NCBI GenBank assembly: GCA_937923145.1
Contig: CALAJT010000024.1
Coordinates: 67,563 to 131,562 of the forward strand
Direction: 5' to 3'
Length of the DNA: 64,000 nucleotides
From: an uncultured Rubritalea sp.
GTDB taxonomy: Bacteria; Verrucomicrobiota; Verrucomicrobiia; Verrucomicrobiales; Akkermansiaceae
Part shown: positions 21,937 through 30,757 of the stretch, piece after piece
How positions within the stretch are numbered: position 1 is the stretch's first letter
How the letters are laid out: the number at the start of each line of letters is the position of its first letter
Made by a program: the position numbers and the translations under genes
The notes under the pieces: model-generated
What the model saw: only the letters and a program-made list of their open reading frames with translations
Told to the model about the DNA's origin: nothing
Databases searched by the model: none

Positions 21937-22093
21937 AGGGGGCGGAATCTATGGATATTTGATGGGAAATCAAGACAAATGTGATCAGTTTTTGTGATTT
22001 TTAACTGATTATAAGGTCTTAATAGGGCGATTTCGCATTTTTGCTCAGTTTTGAGTTGTCGCTAGCACCAGAAACGTGTTGCCTACCACCACT

Positions 22094-22600
22094 ATGAGCG
22101 ATATTTCAGATATTAAAATCACAATCAAGACAAACAAAGGCGACATCAAAATGACTATGTACGCACACGATACGCAAGTAACCTGCGCTAGCTTTCTAAA
22201 TCTAGCAACACGTGGCTACTACGATGGACTAAAATTCCACCGTGTCATCCCAGACTTCATGATCCAAGGAGGAGACCCTACAGGCACTGGAATGGGTGGC
22301 CCTGACTATAAATTCGAGTGTGAGTGCAAGCCACACCTCAAGCACGACAAGCCAGGCATCTTCTCAATGGCGAACGCGGGACCTAACACAAATGGCTCAC
22401 AGTTCTTCATCACTCACGTGGCAACTCCACACCTAGATGGTAAGCACACTGTCTTCGGAAATGTTACCGAAGGTCAAGACGTAGTAAACAAGATCGTAGG
22501 TGGCGACAAGATCGAGACTATCGAAATCCACGACAGCACAGACGACCTCTTCGCAGCGCAAGCAGACCGCATCGCTGACTGGAACAAGACTCTAGGTTAA
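22094..22600 (+). CDS. peptidyl-prolyl cis-trans isomerase, cyclophilin type
   Basis: [23 protein letters not shown]...[18 protein letters not shown]. Confidence 0.96.
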   Translation: MSDISDIKITIKTNKGDIKMTMYAHDTQVTCASFLNLATRGYYDGLKFHRVIPDFMIQGGDPTGTGMGGPDYKFECECKPHLKHDKPGIFSMANAGPNTNGSQFFITHVATPHLDGKHTVFGNVTEGQDVVNKIVGGDKIETIEIHDSTDDLFAAQADRIADWNKTLG

Positions 22601-22623
22601 TCTCTTACTCTTCAATAATCTTT

Positions 22624-22654
22624 AAAAGCAATCACTACGGTGGTTGCTTTTTTT
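22624..22654 (+). terminator. Rho-independent terminator
   Basis: AAAAGCAATCAC-TACG-GTGGTTGCTTTTTTT. Confidence 0.8.
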
Positions 22655-22682
22655 GTTGGGTGAATGGTTTAGCTGGTAGCAA

Positions 22683-22742
22683 GGGGAGCATTGTGCTGCG
22701 AACGGGAGCGAGAAGCAGCCTTCGGCTTTGGGGAGCATTGTG
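22683..22742. repeat. 13-bp direct repeat GGGGAGCATTGTG in a GC-rich non-coding patch
   Basis: Copies at 22683-22695 and 22730-22742. Confidence 0.6.
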
Positions 22743-22928
22743 TCTATCCGTTCAAGGTTGCATATCGCTCTGCGGCTTCTCCGCTTCCTGCTTCCAAAGG
22801 GCGCAGCCCCGCTCCCGGAGTAACGCTCAACCGTCCGAAAAATAAAATTAGCATTTTATACAAAGATTTTCTTGCCATTATTCAAAAATTGATTAGAACT
22901 CCGCCGCAGTCAAACGACTCACCACCAA

Positions 22929-23016
22929 GCTCGGGTGGCGGAATTGGTAGACGCGCCAGACTAAGGATCTGGTGTCCATTGCGGACGTGGGGGTTCGACT
23001 CCCCCCTCGAGCACCA
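22929..23016 (+). tRNA. tRNA-Leu (anticodon AAG as read; CCA encoded)
   Basis: GCTCGGGTGGCGGAATTGGTAGACGCGCCAGACTAAGGATCTGG...GGGGGTTCGACTCCCCCCTCGAGCACCA; class II with variable arm; anticodon stem CCAGA/TCTGG around loop CTAAGGA. Confidence 0.95.
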
Positions 23017-23020
23017 TTTA

Positions 23021-23047
23021 GCCTCTTGTTTAGTCAAGAGGCTTTTT
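23021..23047 (+). terminator. Rho-independent terminator after tRNA-Leu
   Basis: GCCTCTTG-TTTAGT-CAAGAGGC followed by TTTTT. Confidence 0.85.
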
Positions 23048-23136
23048 TGTGCCCCGGTTTTAGTTAAATTACGAGACTATAGCTTTATACTTGTCCTAGG
23101 CATAGACCTGCGTAATCTAACCTTCTAATTAAAAGT

Positions 23137-26100
23137 ATGTCTAACTTCTTTGAAAAACCGATCCTCAATTCACCATATGATTACCCAGCACGACACTGGC
23201 AATTAGATGAAGATGGTCAACCTACGGATAGCATCGTTGCAAACAGACGAAAGTCATCTTACGTAACCCCTGTCCCTAAGCCTAAGAAACGTAAAAAGGG
23301 ACAAGAAAAAGACCTGTTTGCTGAAGAACCTCAAGGCATATCTATTGATGGACAGATCTACGATCAAACTTCGTTGATTGGTGAGATACGTCAAGCGGTT
23401 GATACATGGAGAGAGCTTCCTAACTCTAACAGCTGGGGTGTAACACCTGAGACAGCAAGACTCCTTCAGCACTGGAGAGATGGTAATAATTTTCACGGTA
23501 TTAGACCTTTCTTCTGCCAAGTAGAAGCTGCGGAGATAGCGATTTGGCTTACAGAAGTAGCTCCTAAGTTACCTCAATATCAGAAATTTTTTAAGTATCT
23601 TAAAGCTGTTAATGAAGAAGCAAACCCAGAGATTTTTCGCATAGCACTAAAACTTGCCACTGGTGCTGGTAAAACAACCGTAATGGCGATGCTTATTGCA
23701 TGGCAGACCATCAATGCAATCAGGCGCCCTAACAGTAAGACCTATTCGAAGGGCTTTCTTCTAGTGGCTCCGGGTATCACCATTCGTGATCGACTCCGTG
23801 TCTTATTGCCAAATGACCCAGAGAATTATTACAGCACGCGTCAACTTCTACCTGAGGAATACACTGATGATGTTCGGCAGGCTCGAATTGTTATTACGAA
23901 CTATCACGCCTTCCAGCTACGTGAGAAAATGGCGCTGTCTAAGGGTGGTAGATCACTGCTCCAGGGGAGAGGTCCAGATATCACCACCAAAGAGACCGAA
24001 GGTCAAATGGTGCAACGGGTTTGTGGCGACCTGATGGGACTAAAGAACATCGTTGTGATTAATGATGAAGCGCACCACTGTTATCGTGAAAAAGTAGGTG
24101 ATACTGCTGAAGAAACCGTCGATGAACTCAAGGGTGCTGATAAAAAGGATGCGCAAAAGAATAACGCCTATGCTCGGCTATGGATCAGCGGGATCGAAGC
24201 TATTAAACGTGTTATTGGTGTCAAGACAGTCTTCGATCTCTCAGCTACTCCTTTCTTCCTAGCTGGCTCAGGTTACCGAGAAGGCACACTTTTCCCATGG
24301 GTAATGAGTGATTTCTCACTTATGGATGCGATCGAATGCGGCATCGTTAAGTTACCTCGTGTTCCAATCATGGATAATGCTATTGATGGAGATGATATGC
24401 CAAAGTTCCGCAAGCTCTGGCAAGCGATGAAGGACGCCAAGCAGACATTGCCTACCACGAAAAGTGCCGCTAATAAGTATGACCCTAGAGAACTTCCTCC
24501 ACTTCTAGTTACGGCACTCCAAGCCCTCTATAGTCACTATGTAAAGACATACGACCAGTGGAAGACGACTCTAGATGTTCCTCCTGTATTTATTGTGGTC
24601 TGCCAAAACACAGAGATTTCTAAGTTAGTTTATAAATTCATCTCAGGTTTTGAATTTACTGAAAACAAAGACGGCAGTCAACCGCCACCATTCCTAGGCG
24701 ACTTCTCACTGTTCCGTAACTACGATGATAATGGCGAACGACTCGCAAAGCCCAACACTCTTCTCATCGACTCCGAGCAGCTCGAATCTGGAGATGCGCT
24801 AGACTCAGATTTCCGCAAATCCTTTGCTCCTGAAATAGACCGTTACCGCCGTGAGCTGATTGAGCGCACTGGTAATTCTGAAGCGGGTAAGAAGATAGAT
24901 GATTCAGATCTCATGCGAGAAGTCATGAATACCGTGGGCAAGAAAGGAAAGCTCGGTGAGCAGATCCGCTGTGTTGTCTCTGTATCCATGCTTACCGAAG
25001 GGTGGGATACGAATACAGTCACCCACATTCTAGGCATCCGAGCTTTTGGCACTCAGTTACTCTGTGAGCAGGTAGTTGGTCGTGGTCTACGTAGACAGTC
25101 TTATGAGCTGAATGAAGAAGGATTATTTGATGTCGAATATTCTGACATACTAGGAATCCCATTCGACTTCACAGCCAAGCCCACAGTATCTGAACCCAAG
25201 CCACCTAAAACAACAGAGCGTGTCCATGCAGTGCGCCCAGAACGCGATGCTTTGGAAATTAAATTCCCACGTATTTCAGGCTATCGGGTTGAGTTACCTA
25301 AACAAGAGTTAGCAGCCCACTTCACAGAGGATCATCATTATCAGCTTTCTCCAGCTATTATTGGACCCACTCGGGCGTTACTTTCTGGAATAGTAGGGGA
25401 GACGCATGAGATCACTCCGAGCCAGCTTAAATCGAAAAGAACTTCATCCATCATCTTCACGCTTACTAATAAACTGATCGAAAAACACTATCGCGATGAG
25501 AATGGGCAGATGCGTCTAGACTTTTTCGCTCCGCTTAAACGAATCGTCCGTAAATGGTATGATACATGCCTTACGTGCACTGGTGACACCTACCCAGCAC
25601 AAGTCCTCAATGGGCAGATTGCCGATGAAGCATGTAACAAAATTTACAATGCAATCAACTCTGCAGAGGTCGGCTCTGATAGAATATTTGCTATTACAGA
25701 TCACTTCAATCCTATAGGTAGTAGTTCAATAATAAATTTCAATACATCGAAACCTATCTACGCGACCGATCCTCGACGATCACAGATCAACTACGTCGTC
25801 TACGATTCAGAGTGGGAAGCTGATTTTGCTAGAGTGTGCGACACTCATCTGCTGGTAAAATCATATGTCAAAAACCAAAGCATGGGCTTTGAGGTTCCTT
25901 ACCGGATGGGAGCAGAGTCTAAGCGCTACATTCCTGATTTTATTCTCCGCATTGATGATGGTAGTGGCGGTATTCTCAATCTCATTGTTGAGATTAAGGG
26001 ATATCGGGGAGAGGATGCTAAAGTGAAAGCAGACACGATGCAGACTTATTGGGTTCCAGGAGTGAATAATCTTGGGAAATTTGGTAAATGGGCGTTTCTT

Positions 26101-26214
26101 GAGCTGACTCAGCCGTTCTCAATGGAGCACGAGCTTTCCGAGTATATTACTAAGATCTTAGATGAGAGCCTACCCAAACTTTCAGCAGACCAGAATCCAT
26201 TTCTAGTGAAGTAA
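23137..26214 (+). CDS. type III-like restriction endonuclease Res subunit (DEAD/DEAH helicase plus C-terminal PD-(D/E)xK-like)
   Basis: Walker A ATGAGKTTVMAM; Walker B NDEAHHCY; SATPFF; GRGLRRQSY; C-terminal IPDFILRI...LIVEIKGYRG. Confidence 0.88.
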   Translation: MSNFFEKPILNSPYDYPARHWQLDEDGQPTDSIVANRRKSSYVTPVPKPKKRKKGQEKDLFAEEPQGISIDGQIYDQTSLIGEIRQAVDTWRELPNSNSWGVTPETARLLQHWRDGNNFHGIRPFFCQVEAAEIAIWLTEVAPKLPQYQKFFKYLKAVNEEANPEIFRIALKLATGAGKTTVMAMLIAWQTINAIRRPNSKTYSKGFLLVAPGITIRDRLRVLLPNDPENYYSTRQLLPEEYTDDVRQARIVITNYHAFQLREKMALSKGGRSLLQGRGPDITTKETEGQMVQRVCGDLMGLKNIVVINDEAHHCYREKVGDTAEETVDELKGADKKDAQKNNAYARLWISGIEAIKRVIGVKTVFDLSATPFFLAGSGYREGTLFPWVMSDFSLMDAIECGIVKLPRVPIMDNAIDGDDMPKFRKLWQAMKDAKQTLPTTKSAANKYDPRELPPLLVTALQALYSHYVKTYDQWKTTLDVPPVFIVVCQNTEISKLVYKFISGFEFTENKDGSQPPPFLGDFSLFRNYDDNGERLAKPNTLLIDSEQLESGDALDSDFRKSFAPEIDRYRRELIERTGNSEAGKKIDDSDLMREVMNTVGKKGKLGEQIRCVVSVSMLTEGWDTNTVTHILGIRAFGTQLLCEQVVGRGLRRQSYELNEEGLFDVEYSDILGIPFDFTAKPTVSEPKPPKTTERVHAVRPERDALEIKFPRISGYRVELPKQELAAHFTEDHHYQLSPAIIGPTRALLSGIVGETHEITPSQLKSKRTSSIIFTLTNKLIEKHYRDENGQMRLDFFAPLKRIVRKWYDTCLTCTGDTYPAQVLNGQIADEACNKIYNAINSAEVGSDRIFAITDHFNPIGSSSIINFNTSKPIYATDPRRSQINYVVYDSEWEADFARVCDTHLLVKSYVKNQSMGFEVPYRMGAESKRYIPDFILRIDDGSGGILNLIVEIKGYRGEDAKVKADTMQTYWVPGVNNLGKFGKWAFLELTQPFSMEHELSEYITKILDESLPKLSADQNPFLVK

Positions 26215-26250
26215 ATTATCACCAAACATATTTAAAAACAATTTTTCAAC

Positions 26251-29094
26251 ATGGCTAAGAAGAAAACAGCGAAAAAGAAAACGGCTAAGAGATCGACTAA
26301 AAAAACCATAGGAACCTTTAACCATGGAGATGAAGCTACGCGGAAGAACTTACCCTCAGCAGAAATGCAATCGGTGCTGGATGAGGACACTAAGAAGCCG
26401 ATAAAAGTGATTTATACCAGTTCACCGACCGCTCTCGAAGAGGAAATAGCAAACCGTGATCTTGACCTAGATCCCCAGCTGATTTGGCGAGGAAAGCGGA
26501 CAGAGCCTCTCGAAGTTCCAGCTCCGCCACTCTATATCCAAGAAAAGGTGAAGCCAAAAGCGATCATCGATGATCTCATCCGTCGCTCTAAGGACAATGC
26601 AGAAGAAGCTGGCGAAGAAACCCCAGATCTATTCTCAGACTTCAACGGACTCCCAGATAGTGCCAAATCGACCGACTTCTACCAGCATGAAGGTCACTGG
26701 ACAAACCGGATGATCCTCGGGGACTCGCTGCAAGCGATGGCTTCACTAGCTGAGCGTGAGGACCTACGTGGACAAGTGCAATGCATCTACCTCGATCCAC
26801 CGTATGGAATTAAGTTTAACTCTAATTTTCAGTGGTCCACCACCTCACGCGATGTTAAAGACGGTAAAGCCGACCACATTTCCCGTGAGCCAGAGCAGGT
26901 CAAAGCGTTTCGTGATACTTGGAGAGATGGCGTCCACTCATACCTCACCTACCTCCGTGACCGCCTTATCGTTTCGAAAGATCTTCTTCATGAGTCAGGA
27001 TCAATTTTTGTTCAGATCGGAGATGAAAACGTCCATCGTGTAAGAGCGTTAATGGATGAGGTGTTTGGGGAAGATAATTTTGTAAGTTTAATTTCTTTTG
27101 TAACCACTGGAGGGGTAAAACAAAATTATTTAGCAACTCAGTCTGATTACTTAATTTGGTTCTCTAGAGATAAAAAATATGCAAAGTATCGTCAGCCATA
27201 CTTCAAGAAAAATACTGAAGATGGTTCAGCTAAAACATTTACTTGGGTAGAAAGCTCTAACTTTGAGCGTAGAGGGCTTACGAGTAAAGAAAAAGCTAAT
27301 AATATAGTTCCTGAAAATCACAGATTATACAGCCCAAGAGATTTCACGACACAAGGCAATCCTGTCGTAGAATTCACTTTTCAAGGTAAAACTTATAAAA
27401 AACCATGGAAAACTACAATCAAGGGTCTGGAAAAAATGGGAAAAGCTAATCGTATTCATGTAGCTAAGAACAGTATTTCTCGTGTCAACTATCTTGCAGA
27501 TTTTGAAGTATCGGAAATAACTAATCTTTGGACTGATACGTTTCTAGGTAGCTTTGCAGAGAAAAAGCAATATGTGGTTCAAACTTCCCAGAAAACTATT
27601 CAACGCTGTATCCTAATGACCACAGACCCAGGAGACCTCGTCCTCGACCCCACCTGCGGCTCAGGCACTACAGCTTACGTTGCTGAACAATGGGGACGAC
27701 GTTGGATCACTATTGACACATCTCGTGTCGCCCTAGCCCTAGCTCGTGCACGGATCATGGGAGCACGCTATCCTTTCTATCACCTCAAAGACTCCCAAGA
27801 AGGGCAAATCAAAGAAGCCGCACTCAGCCAAACTTCCGTCCGCACTCAGCCCACTTACGGTAAACTACGGCAAGGATTCGTTTACGAACGTGTGCCACAT
27901 ATCACACTAAAATCCATAGCTAATAATGCTGAGATCGATGTCATCTGGGACACTTTCCAAGAGCAACTAGAACCACTCCGCGAGCAACTGAACTCCGTGC
28001 TATCGCAAAGCTGGGAAGAATGGAGAATCCCCAAAAAAGCAGAGGAAGATTGGTCCGCCACAGCGAAGAAACTCCACAGTGATTGGTGGAAATTCCGTAT
28101 CGAGCGTCAAATAGAAATAGATGCCTCTATCGCCGCCAAAGCAGACTATGAATACCTCTACGACAAACCTTATGAGGATAAAACTAAAGTCAGGGTAGCA
28201 GGACCTTTCACGGTAGATTCACTAATGCCCCACCGCACCTTAGCGGTAGATCAGAATGATGAAATCATCGATGGTTGGGCAATGCATGAAGGTGAAGAGG
28301 ACTACGGGAAAGTGCAAGATTTCACCTCAGTCATGCTAGAGACCCTCGCTTCTTCCGGAGTTCAACAGGCACATAAAGAAGATAAACTCAACTTCTCCAG
28401 TGTCTGCCCTTTCCCAGGAACCAAATATATCTGCGGTGAGGGATACTACACAGAAAGTGAATCTGAAGATGCTCCTCAGAAACGTGCAGGTATTTTTATC
28501 GGTCCAGAGTTTGGCACCGTATCACGACCTGATCTAGTAGCAGCTGCTCGTGAGGCTGCGGACATAGGATTCGATGTTTTAATCACCTGTGCTTTTAACT
28601 ATGATGCTCACACCACAGAATTTGAAAAACTAGGTGCTTTACCGATCCTAAAAGCGCGAATGAATGCCGATCTTCACATGGCAGACGATCTTAAAAATAC
28701 GGGAGCAGGTAATCTCTTCGTGATCTTCGGTGAGCCAGATATCAGCATAGAGCCGCAGGATGGAGATCTTATCCAAGTAAGAATCAATGGGGTGGATGTC
28801 TTCAAGCCATCCACTGGTAAAGTAGAATCAAGCGGTCCAGAGGGGATTGCTTGCTGGTTCATCGATACAGACTACAACGAGGAATCCTTTTTCGTCCGAC
28901 ATGCCTACTTCCTAGGACAGAATGATCCCTACAAGCAGCTAAAAACGACACTTAAAGCAGAAGTAGACCAAGAAGCATGGGACACACTGAACAGCGATAT
29001 TTCCAGAGCTTTCAAACGCCCATCGACTGGCAGAATAGCCGTAAAAGTGATCAATCACCTAGGTGATGAGGTCATGAAAGTCTATTCAGCCTAA
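26251..29094 (+). CDS. type III-like site-specific adenine DNA methyltransferase (Mod) with long C-terminal extension
   Basis: YLDPPYGIKFNSNFQW (DPPY motif IV) ... DLVLDPTCGSGTTAYVAEQWGRRWITID (SAM motif I); beta-class order. Confidence 0.9.
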   Translation: MAKKKTAKKKTAKRSTKKTIGTFNHGDEATRKNLPSAEMQSVLDEDTKKPIKVIYTSSPTALEEEIANRDLDLDPQLIWRGKRTEPLEVPAPPLYIQEKVKPKAIIDDLIRRSKDNAEEAGEETPDLFSDFNGLPDSAKSTDFYQHEGHWTNRMILGDSLQAMASLAEREDLRGQVQCIYLDPPYGIKFNSNFQWSTTSRDVKDGKADHISREPEQVKAFRDTWRDGVHSYLTYLRDRLIVSKDLLHESGSIFVQIGDENVHRVRALMDEVFGEDNFVSLISFVTTGGVKQNYLATQSDYLIWFSRDKKYAKYRQPYFKKNTEDGSAKTFTWVESSNFERRGLTSKEKANNIVPENHRLYSPRDFTTQGNPVVEFTFQGKTYKKPWKTTIKGLEKMGKANRIHVAKNSISRVNYLADFEVSEITNLWTDTFLGSFAEKKQYVVQTSQKTIQRCILMTTDPGDLVLDPTCGSGTTAYVAEQWGRRWITIDTSRVALALARARIMGARYPFYHLKDSQEGQIKEAALSQTSVRTQPTYGKLRQGFVYERVPHITLKSIANNAEIDVIWDTFQEQLEPLREQLNSVLSQSWEEWRIPKKAEEDWSATAKKLHSDWWKFRIERQIEIDASIAAKADYEYLYDKPYEDKTKVRVAGPFTVDSLMPHRTLAVDQNDEIIDGWAMHEGEEDYGKVQDFTSVMLETLASSGVQQAHKEDKLNFSSVCPFPGTKYICGEGYYTESESEDAPQKRAGIFIGPEFGTVSRPDLVAAAREAADIGFDVLITCAFNYDAHTTEFEKLGALPILKARMNADLHMADDLKNTGAGNLFVIFGEPDISIEPQDGDLIQVRINGVDVFKPSTGKVESSGPEGIACWFIDTDYNEESFFVRHAYFLGQNDPYKQLKTTLKAEVDQEAWDTLNSDISRAFKRPSTGRIAVKVINHLGDEVMKVYSA

Positions 29095-29156
29095 CGAAAA
29101 ATACATAAATACAGACCAAAACCTTAAAAAATAATTTGAAAACGCTTGTCGATCAA

Positions 29157-29170
29157 GTATCATATGATAC
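29157..29170. promoter_or_regulatory. candidate operator: perfect 14-bp palindrome overlapping a predicted -10
   Basis: GTATCATATGATAC; possible -35 TTGAAA at 29136-29141 with TATCAT at 29158-29163 (16-bp spacer); next ATG at 29206. Confidence 0.55.
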
Positions 29171-29205
29171 GAGTCTATTGGCGACACGAAATACTGAGAG
29201 TCGCA

Positions 29206-29667
29206 ATGGCAAAGAAAAAGACATCAACCAAAAGTGAACATATCCCTTCTGCCAGAGAAAAGTGTCAGAAGGTAGATATGGCAATATCAGCAATCTCGAA
29301 AGGAACAAACTATGTCCGAAATATCGCAGAAAAACACAACCAACTTGCCTACAAATTACTGTCCACTGACGATGCTAAAGTTGAAAACATGCTTGATGTC
29401 ATGGACTGGGTGCTCACCTTTCTGCATGACATCAAAGATGCTGATCCAGTAAAATGCTTTGTAGGTAAGAAAGCGCTACGATGTTATGAAAAGGGATTTA
29501 AAGATATTTTCTTATTCCCATATAAAATTTGGTCAGAAGATTACCAAACCGATGTTTACCTAAAATTCGGTATAAGAAAACAAATAACTAACGATGGGAG
29601 TGAGACTGAAGAGTTCATTTACTGCCATTTAGACTGCCACGAAGATGAGAAATATAAAGCGACCTAA
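29206..29667 (+). CDS. putative toxin of a toxin-antitoxin-chaperone cassette (possibly MqsR-like)
   Basis: First gene upstream of an MqsA-like antitoxin and SecB-like protein; C-terminal TDVYLKFGIRK...EEFIYCHLDCHEDE weakly recalls MqsR-type ends; assignment mainly by context. Confidence 0.5.
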   Translation: MAKKKTSTKSEHIPSAREKCQKVDMAISAISKGTNYVRNIAEKHNQLAYKLLSTDDAKVENMLDVMDWVLTFLHDIKDADPVKCFVGKKALRCYEKGFKDIFLFPYKIWSEDYQTDVYLKFGIRKQITNDGSETEEFIYCHLDCHEDEKYKAT

Positions 29668-29674
29668 ACATAGA

Positions 29675-30271
29675 ATGCCAAGGACTAAATGGAAAGTCCC
29701 AGAGTATTGTTCTAATCCTGACTGTGGAGCAAAACACAGCATCAAAGAGATGTTACTTCCTGGAATGCAGCTGATTCGTGATGAAGAAACCCACTATAAG
29801 GTGAATAAATACCGCTGTGTAGAATGTGAAATGACATTTCAGTCATCAGCCCAAGCTACTGAGGGCGTGAAGATAGCCGTGAGCGTGTACCAAAAGAAAC
29901 ACGGCTTACTCACAGCTGAATGTATTAAATCTAAGCGTAAGGCATTAGGAATAGAGTCAGCAGAGAAACTGGCAGAGCATCTAGACGGAGTGGTGAGTGA
30001 GGCAACACTGAAGAGAATAGAGTCAGGAGTGCATGTTCAAGACCCAAGCACGAATGCTGCGTTGGCGGCTAAACTAATAGAGTTAGAGGGAGAGCTTGGC
30101 TATATAGCTATTGATGGATTAAGTGACTTCATCATAACAGTGTGCTCAAAAAACCGAGTGCTAGGGTATCAGTCTACTCATGATGATTGGACTAAGCCCT
30201 TTGCAGGACTTTATGCAGAACTCGAGTCAGGAAAAACTACTAGTTTCGATGAAACGTTAACTATTTGCTAA
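29675..30271 (+). CDS. MqsA-like antitoxin: N-terminal Cys zinc-binding module plus XRE-type HTH
   Basis: CSNPDC...CVEC then HGLLTAECIKSKRKALGIESAEKLAEHLDGVVSEATLKRIESGVHVQDPST; ORF may start at 29645, overlapping the upstream gene. Confidence 0.75.
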   Translation: MPRTKWKVPEYCSNPDCGAKHSIKEMLLPGMQLIRDEETHYKVNKYRCVECEMTFQSSAQATEGVKIAVSVYQKKHGLLTAECIKSKRKALGIESAEKLAEHLDGVVSEATLKRIESGVHVQDPSTNAALAAKLIELEGELGYIAIDGLSDFIITVCSKNRVLGYQSTHDDWTKPFAGLYAELESGKTTSFDETLTIC

Positions 30272-30276
30272 ATACT

Positions 30277-30747
30277 ATGCTAAGCCCTATCCAAACAAGA
30301 CGTCATTTCATCAAAAAAGTAGAGTTCGAGGTTATCGAAGAAACTCATAAAGATGGAGAAGACGAAATAAAATTTAGTCTTAAAACACAGAAACATAAGA
30401 ACCATTGGCATGTTATTCTCGGTGTGAAATTCGGACCGATAGACAATAAATCAACTTCTCACTTTAAAGGTGAGATCGTTATGGAAGGCTTGTTTGATAT
30501 TGCTAACGATTTCCCAGAGGATAAGGTTAAAGATTTGGTGAAAATGAATGGAAGTGCGATCCTCTACGGGGCGATACGCGAAATGATGATTATACTAACC
30601 GCTAGATCGAATTTTGGTCCTCTAGAGCTACCTACTATTGATGCAAGGGTGTTTCTAAATTTGAACAAGGAAAAAAAACCAGCTAAAAAGAAAGCAAAGA
30701 AGGCTACCAAAAAGAAGAACTCGGTAGATCCAACTGATAAAAAATAG
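30277..30747 (+). CDS. SecB-like chaperone of TAC type
   Basis: GEIVMEGLFDIANDFPEDKVKDLVKMNGSAILYGAIREMMIILTARSNFGPLELPTIDARVFLN matches SecB pattern (G.F.I...FPE..L......L.PYAR..I..L....F.PL.L..I.F); Lys-rich C-terminal tail. Confidence 0.7.
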   Translation: MLSPIQTRRHFIKKVEFEVIEETHKDGEDEIKFSLKTQKHKNHWHVILGVKFGPIDNKSTSHFKGEIVMEGLFDIANDFPEDKVKDLVKMNGSAILYGAIREMMIILTARSNFGPLELPTIDARVFLNLNKEKKPAKKKAKKATKKKNSVDPTDKK

Positions 30748-30757
30748 CATTGTTCTA

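Noticed and set aside
22660-23128. ORFs 22660..22845 and 22691..23128
   Set aside because: Overlap a GC-rich repeat patch and run through the tRNA-Leu; not protein-like.
23137-26214. Considered as part of a BREX/DISARM or type I R-M system
   Set aside because: No PglX/PglZ, DrmA/B, HsdS or other marker genes nearby; Res plus beta-class Mod fits a type III-like pair better.
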